Notes under the pieces: model-generated | What the model was told of the DNA's origin: nothing | What the model saw: the letters and a program-made list of their open reading frames with translations, nothing else | Databases searched by the model: none | In this document: positions 1 through 7,508 of the stretch, piece by piece | Layout of the letters: each line of letters opens with the position of its first letter | How positions within the stretch are numbered: the stretch's first letter is position 1 | NCBI GenBank assembly: GCA_937906995.1 | Contig: CALESB010000048.1 | Location: 1 to 29,089, forward strand | DNA length: 29,089 nt | From: an uncultured Sutterella sp. | Lineage (GTDB): Bacteria; Pseudomonadota; Gammaproteobacteria; Burkholderiales; Burkholderiaceae_F | Direction: 5' to 3' | Position numbers and translations under genes: made by a program

Positions 1-48
1 AGCGGTGTTGAGTTTTAGTTCGAATGAGTAGTTGAGCATCAGTTCCAT
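1..48 (-). CDS. tnpB: Possible N-terminus of an IS200/IS605 TnpB-like protein, cut by window edge
   Basis: Reading leftward from an ATG at 48, the frame is open to the window edge and gives MELMLNYSFELKLNTA. The alternating pattern YSFELKLN resembles the first beta strand of TnpB proteins (family pattern K-x-F-x-L-x-L/P-N). No good Shine-Dalgarno precedes the first ATG, although GGA sits just before the second in-frame ATG. Sixteen residues are too few to prove a family. The call leans on the IS-end-like hairpin about 75-115 nt upstream. Confidence 0.28.
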   Translation of the reverse strand, partial: MELMLNYSFELKLNTA

Positions 49-120
49 AGCTTTATTTTAGCAATAGAGATCAATCAACGATTCTTTCGACTAATAGATT
101 TACAAAGTCTCACGACTTTG

Positions 121-162
121 CCGTCTTATATTCCATGATTGAAATCATGGGTTTTACGACGG
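121..162. repeat. Nested inverted repeat resembling an IS200/IS605-type end
   Basis: CCGTC (121-125) can pair with GACGG (158-162), enclosing a perfect 8-bp stem CCATGATT (133-140) / AATCATGG (143-150) with a 2-nt loop. The arrangement, a palindrome followed by GTTTTACGACGG, is like the subterminal hairpin recognised by the single-strand transposases of IS200/IS605 elements; that comparison is from memory of the family. The orientation of the element is unresolved: the motif looks like a right end of a rightward element, yet the only TnpB-like frame nearby runs leftward. The rest of 163-286 shows only a possible TATACT -10 box near 243 for the next gene. Confidence 0.42.
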
Positions 163-286
163 AGGCTATAACCTTCGCAGCAAAAAGTCTTAACTGTTTG
201 CAAAAAAGTCTACTTAACTATCGAGTTTTTCGTGGTTTTGGTTATACTTGGCGGTTGTTATTTTTAGAGCGAAAGGGACACTGAAA

Positions 287-1771
287 ATGAAGGCGATTGG
301 ATTTGATAATCAAAAGTACCTCAGAACACAATCTGAGCAGATTCGTCATCGAATCGACCAATTCGGAGGCAAGCTCTATCTTGAATTTGGCGGAAAGCTA
401 TTTGATGATTTTCATGCTTCTCGCGTCCTGCCTGGCTTTGAACCCGACAGCAAGATCCGCATGCTTCAGCAACTCAAAGACGATGTGGAAATTGTTATCA
501 CAATTAACGCAAGTGACATTGAGTCTAGCAAGGTACGCGGCGATTTAGGTATCACGTACGACGAGGATGTGTTGCGTCTCATTGATACCTTCCGCGAAAT
601 GGGACTCTATGTCGGCAGTGTTGTCCTTACGCAATACACAGGCCAAAAAGCTGCTCAAGCTTTCTTAAAACGGTTGGAAACTTTAGGAGTTCCACACTAT
701 TGTCATTACCCCATCCCTGGATATCCTTCTGATGTCGACTTCATTGTTAGCGAAGAAGGTTTGGGACAAAACGAATACATTGAAACGACACGTTCATTAA
801 TTGTTGTCACAGCACCAGGCCCGGGCAGTGGCAAAATGGCGACGTGCTTAAGCCAGCTGTACCACGACCACAAACGTGGCATTACCGCCGGCTACGCTAA
901 GTTTGAAACATTCCCTGTTTGGAATTTGCCGTTAAAGCACCCGGTTAACTTAGCTTATGAAGCTGCCACCGCTGACTTAAACGACGTTAATATGATTGAC
1001 CCCTTCCATTTGGAAGCTTATGGAAAAACCGCCATTAACTACAATCGCGACGTTGAAATTTTCCCAGTTTTAAATGCTATCTTTGAACGCATCCAAGGGG
1101 TCTCTCCCTACAAGTCTCCGACTGATATGGGCGTTAATATGGCTGGTAACTGCATTGTTGACGACGAGGTCTGCCGCAAGGCTTCTCGCATGGAAATTTT
1201 ACGTCGTTACTATGCAGCAGGCGTCAAACGCATGCGCGGCAACGCCAATGAGCATGAAATCAATCATTTGAAACTTTTGATGAATCAATCCGAAACAACG
1301 CCGGACATTTTCCCTGCTGTTGCTGTTGCTTTGGATAAGGCCCAACAAACAGGAGCTCCTGCTTGTGCATTAATGCTACCTGATGGTCGCATCATTACAG
1401 GCAAGACCTCTAGCACATTGGGATGTGCCTCTGCGATGCTTTTGAATGCATTAAAAGTACTTGCTGGTATTGATCATGATGTGGATCTAATTTCTGCTCG
1501 CGTGTTAGAACCCATCTGCCAATTAAAAACTCAATATTTATTGCACAAGAATCCTCGTTTGCATATTGATGAAGTGCTTTTGGCTCTCACCGTGTCGGCA
1601 TTACGCAATGAAGTTGCTCAACAAGCTAAGGAACAACTTTCTAAGTTGCGTGGTTCTGAGGTTCACTTCACTGTCATCATCAGTGAAGAAGATGAACGCA
1701 TGCTTCAACGTTTAGGTATCAATGTGAGTTGCCAACCTCGATACGAAACAACTCGCTTGTATCACAAATAG
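287..1771 (+). CDS. DUF1846 (UPF0371) family protein of unknown function
   Basis: A 494-residue cytoplasmic protein of the DUF1846 family, whose members are close to this length and have no assigned function. I place the start at ATG 287 (MKAIGFDNQKYL, the usual family N-terminus) with AAAGGGA about 10 nt upstream; a longer frame from a TTG at 248 would add 13 residues unlike the family. Residues 176-183 form APGPGSGK, a Walker-A-like turn that lacks the Ser/Thr after Lys, so nucleotide binding is possible but unproven. A Cys-rich patch (GNCIVDDEVCRKAS) lies near residue 300. The gene stands alone, with a strong terminator right after it and a convergent CDF exporter beyond. The family is best known from Firmicutes, Actinobacteria and anaerobes, so transfer is possible. 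Family confidence is high, function unknown. Confidence 0.88.
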   Translation: MKAIGFDNQKYLRTQSEQIRHRIDQFGGKLYLEFGGKLFDDFHASRVLPGFEPDSKIRMLQQLKDDVEIVITINASDIESSKVRGDLGITYDEDVLRLIDTFREMGLYVGSVVLTQYTGQKAAQAFLKRLETLGVPHYCHYPIPGYPSDVDFIVSEEGLGQNEYIETTRSLIVVTAPGPGSGKMATCLSQLYHDHKRGITAGYAKFETFPVWNLPLKHPVNLAYEAATADLNDVNMIDPFHLEAYGKTAINYNRDVEIFPVLNAIFERIQGVSPYKSPTDMGVNMAGNCIVDDEVCRKASRMEILRRYYAAGVKRMRGNANEHEINHLKLLMNQSETTPDIFPAVAVALDKAQQTGAPACALMLPDGRIITGKTSSTLGCASAMLLNALKVLAGIDHDVDLISARVLEPICQLKTQYLLHKNPRLHIDEVLLALTVSALRNEVAQQAKEQLSKLRGSEVHFTVIISEEDERMLQRLGINVSCQPRYETTRLYHK

Positions 1772-1785
1772 TCAAGCTATTTGAG

Positions 1786-1817
1786 AAAAAGGCGCCAAAA
1801 AAATCCGGCGCCTTTTT
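1786..1817. terminator. Bidirectional rho-independent terminator
   Basis: GGCGCC (1791-1796) pairs with GGCGCC (1807-1812) around a 10-nt A-rich loop, with five A before and five T after. It ends the DUF1846 gene rightward and the CDF gene leftward. Confidence 0.9.
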
Positions 1818-1838
1818 CATATCAGTCAGTAAAAAAAT

Positions 1839-2861
1839 CTAAGCCGATTGAGTCGCTTTTTGCTCCTTAACTTTCTTTGAAAGCGTCTGACACAAACAAG
1901 GCTTATCTTTATTGCGAGCATGATCATGACCACAACCACAGCTGGCGACATCATGATCAAATTCCCATTCGGGCTGTAATGTCACGTGATCAATATTAAA
2001 TCGCTCTTTCACGTTATAGCGAATAGCATCCAAAATCAGAGGCCAACAACGATGCGACTCAATATGCACATGCGCACAAATGGCTGAATATCCTGGACTC
2101 ATACTCCAGACATGAAGATCATGAACACTAACAACACCTTCAATAGCCAAAATTGCTTCGCCCACCTCGTCATAAACAACACCATCGGGCACTCCGTCCA
2201 ACAAAATCGGCGTTGTTTCTTTTAAAACACCCCACGCAGCATGAGCTACCAAAACACAAATTAAAAGTGACAAAATCGGGTCAACGATTGTTGGACCACC
2301 AAAATAAATCACGGCACCCGAAATAACAGCGGCTACCGATCCTAATAAGTCGCCCAAGACGTGAACCAAGGCTGCGCGTGTATTAACATTTTTTTTGTCT
2401 CTAGATAAAGACCAAGCTACCAAAATGTTAACTAACAGGCCAATGCTGGCAATCAACATTACACTGCCGCCGGCAACGTCATGTGGATTTGTCAATCGGT
2501 CAATGGCCTCGTAGCAAATCCACCCTAAAACAACAAACATCGCCAATGCGTTAATAAATGCGGCAAGTACTTCAATACGTGCATGACCAAATGAGTGGTG
2601 ACTATCTGCACCCTCACGGGCTATCCAGTTTGCAATTAGTGCAAATAGCAAGCTTGCCGCGTCAGTTGCCATATGACCTGCGTCACCAATTAAAGCGAGA
2701 GAATTGCTTAGTAAACCACCGATTAACTCAACTGCAGAAAAGCCCAAGGTCAATAAAACAGCAAAACCAAGCACACTGGTTTTTACTTGTTGTGCTGCAT
2801 GGTCACTTAGACTATCCCCTTCACCATGACTTGAGAATTTTTTTTCAGTTTTAACTTCCAT
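1839..2861 (-). CDS. Cation diffusion facilitator, zinc-type (ZitB/CzcD-like) exporter
   Basis: A 340-residue inner-membrane metal/proton antiporter of the CDF family. Six transmembrane segments span about residues 30-225. The metal site is HxxxD in TM2 (H63, D67, in GDAGHMATDAA) and HxxxD in TM5 (H167, D171), the combination typical of Zn/Cd exporters. A His-rich loop (DSHHSFGHAR, residues 87-95) follows TM2. The cytoplasmic domain carries VHDLHVWSMSPG, and the extreme C-terminus ends in a Cys/His tail (CGCGHDHARNKDKPCLCQ) that could bind metal. AAGGA lies upstream of ATG 2861. It is transcribed alone from a divergent promoter shared with the gene at 2984. No metal-responsive regulator lies in the window. 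Substrate is inferred as zinc; cadmium or cobalt cannot be excluded. Confidence 0.92.
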   Translation of the reverse strand: MEVKTEKKFSSHGEGDSLSDHAAQQVKTSVLGFAVLLTLGFSAVELIGGLLSNSLALIGDAGHMATDAASLLFALIANWIAREGADSHHSFGHARIEVLAAFINALAMFVVLGWICYEAIDRLTNPHDVAGGSVMLIASIGLLVNILVAWSLSRDKKNVNTRAALVHVLGDLLGSVAAVISGAVIYFGGPTIVDPILSLLICVLVAHAAWGVLKETTPILLDGVPDGVVYDEVGEAILAIEGVVSVHDLHVWSMSPGYSAICAHVHIESHRCWPLILDAIRYNVKERFNIDHVTLQPEWEFDHDVASCGCGHDHARNKDKPCLCQTLSKKVKEQKATQSA

Positions 2862-2907
2862 GACTGATTCCTTTCAACCTGAAAGTGTACTCGCTTTGCC
2901 ACTCGGT

Positions 2908-2935
2908 ATAATAGTTCAAGTTTTAACGAAGGCAA
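2908..2935 (-). promoter_or_regulatory. Probable sigma70 promoter of the CDF exporter gene
   Basis: On the minus strand TTGCCT (2930-2935) and TATTAT (2908-2913) are 16 bp apart, about 47 bp upstream of the start codon. The same AT-rich stretch also contains a TATAAT on the plus strand (2907-2912) that could serve the divergent gene at 2984. No dyad typical of a MerR-type metal operator is obvious. Confidence 0.5.
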
Positions 2936-2983
2936 AAAACATCGATAGTTTTCACTTAACCTATTGATGTTGTGTAATTTTTA

Positions 2984-4048
2984 ATGAGTTCGGTATATTT
3001 TTTAATTCCAGGCTTAAGACTTCCAATAAGCCAGTTAACCAAAATTGTGGACACGACTGACTTTTCAATTCTTCGAGACCTTGGTAACGGAGCTTCTGAA
3101 GTCATAGAACAAACCCTTGTCAAACACCCCTTGCTATCAGGTGCAACGCATTTAGTTTGGCTCTGGCAAGTCATTTGTAAATCTTCGGGCATCCCCGAGA
3201 CAGCTGCATTTGAGTGGGAAGCTGACGGCGGCCCAAGCATGAGTACCCAAACCTGGCGCCTTTGGAGCACTCACAATGAGCTCAAGGAAGGGCAAACGAT
3301 CACTCACGCCCCTACGCGAGAGCTCAACAGTCAAGAAAGAGATCTATTACATGATCAGGTTCTTGCATGTGTTCGTCAATATGGCTTTCAACTTCAGCAA
3401 TGGGAAGGTCGATGGTACCTAACGAGAAAAGATGACTGGAACGTTGATGTCCGTCCTTGGTATGCACAAAACCATCAGCCATTTACGAATGACTCAATCA
3501 ATGGCGCAGGAGTTGAGGACTTCAAGCAGCTTCTGAAGGACTTGGCTGCAATCCTCCAAGATAGTCCTGTAAACCAACAGCGCATAGCGAACTCAGAACA
3601 AACCATTGACGGTTTTTGGCCTGACGGGGGATCTCGCCGACATCTTTTCAAACCCTCTACCCTAAGAGGGGTCATGAGCAACGATTCTTTTGTTTGGGGC
3701 TGGGCCCAAAATGCAGGTCTTTTGAATTTCCGAACTACGGCAGTCAAAGATGAGTGGCCAGAATGTCCGGAAGGGGATTTATTGGCTGTTTTAGATGACT
3801 TATATGATCCCTACCGTTGCCAAGATTGGCAGCGTTGGAAAGATAATTTACCAAAAGTTTTAGAGCAGCTCTGGCATCTCACAGACTTAGCTAAAAAACG
3901 TCGTTGCCAGAAACTAGTGGTCGTTGCAACCGGAGCCATGGATACAAGAACATTTAGTGTGGAACTTAGTGGGACAAAAGGTTTATTAGCTCGATTTAAG
4001 AAAAAGAATAAGCTCGATTTAGCTCACCTGTTAGGCGAGGAGCTTTAG
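2984..4048 (+). CDS. COG4255 / RpfE-type conserved protein upstream of recJ
   Basis: A 354-residue protein. I recognise the family that sits next to recJ in beta- and gammaproteobacteria, annotated variously as RpfE-type regulatory protein or phosphoglycerate-mutase-like. The diagnostic stretch is SPVNQQRIANSEQTIDGFWP (about residues 196-215), the counterpart of the family's N-x-x-R...P-I-N-x-x-W-x-x-G-G motif, followed by DGGSRR. A second conserved block is WEGRWYLTRKD (about 138-148). There is no signal peptide and no membrane segment. RpfE was named from the Xanthomonas rpf cluster, but its biochemical role is not established. The stop is only 2 nt before the recJ ATG and the recJ Shine-Dalgarno lies inside this gene, so the two are translationally coupled. 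Its own start has a poor Shine-Dalgarno, so the first codon is less certain. Confidence 0.72.
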   Translation: MSSVYFLIPGLRLPISQLTKIVDTTDFSILRDLGNGASEVIEQTLVKHPLLSGATHLVWLWQVICKSSGIPETAAFEWEADGGPSMSTQTWRLWSTHNELKEGQTITHAPTRELNSQERDLLHDQVLACVRQYGFQLQQWEGRWYLTRKDDWNVDVRPWYAQNHQPFTNDSINGAGVEDFKQLLKDLAAILQDSPVNQQRIANSEQTIDGFWPDGGSRRHLFKPSTLRGVMSNDSFVWGWAQNAGLLNFRTTAVKDEWPECPEGDLLAVLDDLYDPYRCQDWQRWKDNLPKVLEQLWHLTDLAKKRRCQKLVVVATGAMDTRTFSVELSGTKGLLARFKKKNKLDLAHLLGEEL

Positions 4049-4050
4049 CC

Positions 4051-5754
4051 ATGACTCAATTTATCACTCGCAATTATGCTTGTCCGATTGTCCAAAACTT
4101 GATTTCAGAGGGTTTTGCTCCTGCACTAGCTCGGGTTTTAGCAGCTCGCGGTATTGAATCTCAAGCCGATTTAAAACCTGACTGGCAAGGAATGTTACCG
4201 CCAAATACTTTAACTGGCACACAAGTAGCAGCTCAGCTATTAGCTGATGCCATTGAGAGCAAAAAACGTATTATGGTCATCGCGGACTTTGACTGTGATG
4301 GCGCTACTGCATGCGCCGTCGCCGTTCGAGGCCTTAGAGCGATGGGGGCTCGCGTTGACTACCTTGTTCCAGACCGTTTTATTTACGGTTATGGTTTAAC
4401 TCCTGAAATCGTAGACCTCGCTAGCCATCAACAACCCGATCTTATAGTCACTGTTGACAATGGGATGGCAAGTATTGAAGGGGTTCAACGAGCTCACGAA
4501 TTGGGCATTGAAGTCATAATCACGGATCACCACTTACCGGCGGAAGCTCTTCCTGATGCCGAATGCATTGTTAATCCAAACTCCCCTCACTGCAACTTTC
4601 CCAGTAAAAATTTAGCAGGTGTTGGAGTGATGTTTTATGTCCTGATGGCACTAAGAGCTGAAATGCGAAGCCGTGGACACTTCGATGCCAAAACACAGCC
4701 TCGATTGGACTGTTTAGTTGACTTGGTTGCGCTTGGTACTGTTGCCGACGTCGTCAAATTAGATCGTAATAATCGCATTTTAGTGCAACAAGGCCTTGCC
4801 AAAATTAGATCTGGACATACCCATCCAGGAGTTCATGCGTTATTTGAAGTTGCTGGCCGCTCAAGTCGTTGTGCCCAAGTCAGAGACTTTGGTTTTGTCA
4901 TCGCTCCTCGTATTAATGCTGCTGGGCGCTTAGATTTAATGAATGCTGGCATTGAGTGCCTTATTAGCGACTGCGAAACCACTGCTCAAAAATACGCAAA
5001 AGTATTAGATGACTTTAATCGAGAACGCCGTGAGCTTGAGCAAAATATGCAATGGGATGCTGCGTTAATTCTTAATCAAATTGATGTCTCAAAAAGACAT
5101 ACCCTAACTCTATACGAAGAAAACTGGCACCAAGGCATTGTCGGACTTGTTGCTAGCCGTATAAAAGACAGCAAGCATCGCCCAACTATTGCGTTTGCGG
5201 ATGCTGGAGAGGGTGAACTCAAGGGATCGGGCCGATCTATTGAAGGCATCCACCTACGTGATATGCTCGACCTAGTCACCAAACGCTCCCCAGGTATCAT
5301 TAAAAAGTTCGGTGGCCATGCTATGGCAGCTGGACTCACGATCGATGCTACTCGACTTGAAGAATTTACCGAAATCTTTGAACGAGTTGTTACTGAAGCA
5401 ACAGACAAAGACACTTTCGAACGACACATTTATGTAGATGGTCCCTTGGCACCCGAGGAAATCAACCTTGAACTCATTGAGGCCATTAATGAACAAATTT
5501 GGGGACAAGGTTTTTTACCCCCTTTATTTGCTAATGAATTTAAGGTGATTAATCAAACTTTGCTAAAAGGCGGTCACCTCAAGCTCTTGCTAGAAATGGA
5601 TGGCGTCCGCTACAGTGGAATTTTCTTCCGGCATTCGGCAGAAATTCCATCCCAAGCCCGCTTAGCCTACCGACCGGAGATTAATGAATGGATGGGACGA
5701 AAGAGTATTCAATTGGTCATTGAACAAATTGAAACGCCTCATGAACCTTGCTAG
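4051..5754 (+). CDS. recJ: Single-stranded-DNA-specific 5'-3' exonuclease RecJ
   Basis: A 567-residue exonuclease, the usual RecJ length, acting in RecF-pathway recombination, mismatch repair and base-excision repair. The DHH phosphoesterase motifs are intact: DFDCDGATA (D79-A87, motif I), VDNG (135-138), TDHH (158-161, motif III with the name-giving DHH) and the Asp in LVALGTVADV (motif IV). The DHHA1 domain is marked by GSGRSIEG and KFGGHAMAAG (about residues 392-428), and an OB-fold follows. The start ATG is 2 nt after the upstream stop with GAGGAG at 4036-4041. In many Betaproteobacteria recJ lies beside prfB-lysS; here those genes are about 6 kb away, on the other strand. Confidence 0.97.
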   Translation: MTQFITRNYACPIVQNLISEGFAPALARVLAARGIESQADLKPDWQGMLPPNTLTGTQVAAQLLADAIESKKRIMVIADFDCDGATACAVAVRGLRAMGARVDYLVPDRFIYGYGLTPEIVDLASHQQPDLIVTVDNGMASIEGVQRAHELGIEVIITDHHLPAEALPDAECIVNPNSPHCNFPSKNLAGVGVMFYVLMALRAEMRSRGHFDAKTQPRLDCLVDLVALGTVADVVKLDRNNRILVQQGLAKIRSGHTHPGVHALFEVAGRSSRCAQVRDFGFVIAPRINAAGRLDLMNAGIECLISDCETTAQKYAKVLDDFNRERRELEQNMQWDAALILNQIDVSKRHTLTLYEENWHQGIVGLVASRIKDSKHRPTIAFADAGEGELKGSGRSIEGIHLRDMLDLVTKRSPGIIKKFGGHAMAAGLTIDATRLEEFTEIFERVVTEATDKDTFERHIYVDGPLAPEEINLELIEAINEQIWGQGFLPPLFANEFKVINQTLLKGGHLKLLLEMDGVRYSGIFFRHSAEIPSQARLAYRPEINEWMGRKSIQLVIEQIETPHEPC

Positions 5755-5778
5755 CTACTGGTAGTAGAAAATAAGGCA

Positions 5779-5807
5779 TTGTTTTATGAAAGCTTTTTCG
5801 ATAAAAT
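5779..5807 (+). promoter_or_regulatory. Sigma70-type promoter of tpiA
   Basis: TTGTTT (5779-5784) and TAAAAT (5802-5807) are separated by exactly 17 bp in the 88-bp gap between recJ and tpiA. A start site near 5814 would leave a leader of about 30 nt containing the GAGGAA ribosome-binding site. Confidence 0.68.
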
Positions 5808-5842
5808 AATGCACTTTCTCTATATTTTTGAGGAATTAAACC

Positions 5843-6607
5843 GTGAATCGTAAGCCTTTTGTCGTGGCAAACTGGAAAATGAACGGGAGTCTTCAGGCCA
5901 ATTCACAATGGATGCAAGACGCTTTACCGTCCATGGGGGGCACTCGTTTGGCTTGTGATGTAGCCGTCTGCGCACCCAGTATCTATTTACCTCAACTTGT
6001 TGATGGATTTTCTAAAAGTGCAGTGATGGTCGGCGCAGAAAACTGCTCTGAATATGAATGTGGAGCATACACGGGCGAAATCTCTGCTTCAATGCTGGCT
6101 GATATTGGCTGTGACTTAGTCATTTTAGGCCACTCTGAACGTCGCACACTTTTCAACGAAACTGATCTAACAGTTGCGAAAAAAGTTAGCTTGGCCTTTG
6201 CTCATGGTGTCATGCCAATTGTTTGTGTTGGTGAAACTCTTGAGCAACGTGAAGCAGGAAAAACGATTGAGGTTGTAACTGCACAATTGAAAGCTGTCCT
6301 AGATGCGGTTGGCATTATGCCTTTGGTAGCTGGTGCAGTTGCATACGAACCTGTTTGGGCAATTGGAACAGGTAAAAGTGCCTCAGCTGCAGATGCGCAA
6401 GAGGTTCATGCTGCGTTACGAGCTGCATTAGCTTTAGTCGATGAAAATGCTAGCCAACGTGTCCGTATTCTTTACGGCGGCAGTGTCAAAGCAAAAAATG
6501 CCCCTGAACTTTTCGCTCAAAAAGATATTGATGGAGCTCTCGTAGGTGGAGCCTCATTGAAAGCTGAAGATTTTTTAGCTATTTGCCAATGTGTGCAAGT
6601 TGCTTAA
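5843..6607 (+). CDS. tpiA: Triosephosphate isomerase
   Basis: A 254-residue TIM-barrel enzyme interconverting dihydroxyacetone phosphate and glyceraldehyde-3-phosphate in glycolysis and gluconeogenesis, in the cytoplasm. Catalytic residues are present: Lys12 in ANWKMNG, His97 in ILGHSERR and Glu169 in AYEPVWAIGTG, which also carries the mobile loop 6. The phosphate-binding LYGGSV is near residue 210. Translation starts with GTG at 5843, chosen because GAGGAA lies 7 nt upstream and NRKPFVVANWKMN is the normal N-terminus. It heads a tpiA-secG-tRNA-Leu unit, an arrangement common in Proteobacteria. Confidence 0.98.
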   Translation: MNRKPFVVANWKMNGSLQANSQWMQDALPSMGGTRLACDVAVCAPSIYLPQLVDGFSKSAVMVGAENCSEYECGAYTGEISASMLADIGCDLVILGHSERRTLFNETDLTVAKKVSLAFAHGVMPIVCVGETLEQREAGKTIEVVTAQLKAVLDAVGIMPLVAGAVAYEPVWAIGTGKSASAADAQEVHAALRAALALVDENASQRVRILYGGSVKAKNAPELFAQKDIDGALVGGASLKAEDFLAICQCVQVA

Positions 6608-6634
6608 GTTGTTAACTAAAGGAAAACAAAGAAA

Positions 6635-6985
6635 ATGTCGTTATTGATCTCTATCGCTGTCGTAGTTCAAATTATTTCTGCGATCGCCGTGATCATTTTG
6701 GTTTTACTGCAACACGGTAAAGGTGCAGACCTTGGTGCTGCTTTTGGTAGCGGTGCTTCTGGCTCCATCTTCGGTGCTTCTGGCTCTGCCAACTTCTTAT
6801 CCCGTTCAACTGCAATTGCAGCTACGTTATTCTTTGTTTCAACCATTGCTTTGACGCTTGGCTCTGGTGCTTTCTCCAAGAAAGTAGAAGTAAATGGTGT
6901 ATTAAGCACTGAAACTACACAAAATATTGATGTAAATCAAAATAACAGCGCAGAAAGCTCCCAAACTCAACAAATTCCGCGCTAA
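6635..6985 (+). CDS. secG: Preprotein translocase subunit SecG
   Basis: A 116-residue inner-membrane subunit of SecYEG, which aids SecA-driven protein export. Two transmembrane helices (about residues 3-25 and 54-78) flank the conserved cytoplasmic LLQHGKGADLGAAFGSGAS, and the sequence SIFGASGSANFLSRSTAIAA is typical of SecG. The tail after residue 85 is polar and rich in Asn/Gln/Ser, as is usual for the variable C-terminus. AAAGGA precedes the ATG. It lies 27 nt after tpiA and is followed by tRNA-Leu(GAG), the same secG-tRNA-Leu neighbourhood found in E. coli and Burkholderiales. Confidence 0.97.
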   Translation: MSLLISIAVVVQIISAIAVIILVLLQHGKGADLGAAFGSGASGSIFGASGSANFLSRSTAIAATLFFVSTIALTLGSGAFSKKVEVNGVLSTETTQNIDVNQNNSAESSQTQQIPR

Positions 6986-6992
6986 AATACAC

Positions 6993-7028
6993 ATCTCTGA
7001 TTTGCTGATTCTAGTTTAAATCAGAGAT
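6993..7028 (+). other. Hairpin between secG and tRNA-Leu, without a U-tract
   Basis: ATCTCTGATTT (6993-7003) and AAATCAGAGAT (7018-7028) form a perfect 11-bp stem with a 14-nt loop. No T-run follows; the tRNA begins 8 nt later. It looks more like an mRNA 3'-end or RNase processing structure within a secG-tRNA transcript than a terminator. No separate tRNA promoter is evident. Confidence 0.6.
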
Positions 7029-7035
7029 ACAATCT

Positions 7036-7120
7036 GCGGCCGTGGCGAAATTGGTAGACGCACCATCTTGAGGGGGTGGCGGAGAAATCCATATGAGTTC
7101 GACTCTCATCGGCCGCACCA
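7036..7120 (+). tRNA. leuU: tRNA-Leu (anticodon GAG)
   Basis: An 85-nt class II tRNA with encoded CCA. The acceptor GCGGCCG pairs with CGGCCGC, the anticodon stem CCATC/GGTGG encloses the loop TTGAGGG (anticodon GAG), a variable arm is present, and the T arm has GTTCGAC. It lies directly after secG, as leuU does in E. coli. Confidence 0.97.
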
Positions 7121-7131
7121 GTTTCAAAGGA

Positions 7132-7161
7132 CGCTCTAAGTAAATTCTTAGAGCGTTTTTT
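7132..7161 (+). terminator. Rho-independent terminator of tpiA-secG-tRNA-Leu
   Basis: CGCTCTAAG (7132-7140) pairs with CTTAGAGCG (7147-7155) around a 6-nt loop, followed by six T. Confidence 0.93.
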
Positions 7162-7508
7162 ATTTTCTTCACAGTATCCACTCGGACTTTCTAGCATAGA
7201 AAACAAATTCAATCGATAAATGTAACAAAATAGCCAAAATTTAAATTAACTAAGCCCCCCTCTTAATCCATCATTAAATGGCTATTTTTCTAATATTTTC
7301 AAAATGTTGTTAATCCTAAGGCTCGCGCCAAAACCAATCCCAAAATGTAACAAATCCCCAAACATATTGTTAATTTGAGGACAAAGCTACACTTTAATCA
7401 AACTTTTATGTATTCACTCCATACGATTAGGGTTTTTATTAGGCTTAGTCTAAGGGCATATAAGTAAAATAAGATTGTTTTAATTTATTTTCTCTTGGAG
7501 AAATCATT
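7162..7508 (+). promoter_or_regulatory. Upstream region of dcuC with repeated AAATGTAACAAA motif
   Basis: A 347-bp AT-rich gap with no plausible gene. AAATGTAACAAA occurs twice in the same orientation (7218-7229 and 7343-7354). AAAATAGCC (7227-7235) can pair with GGCTATTTT (7280-7288) over a long loop and is followed by T-rich DNA. GGAG at 7497-7500 is the dcuC ribosome-binding site. I see no convincing FNR or CRP palindrome, although DcuC genes are often FNR-controlled in enterobacteria. Confidence 0.4.
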
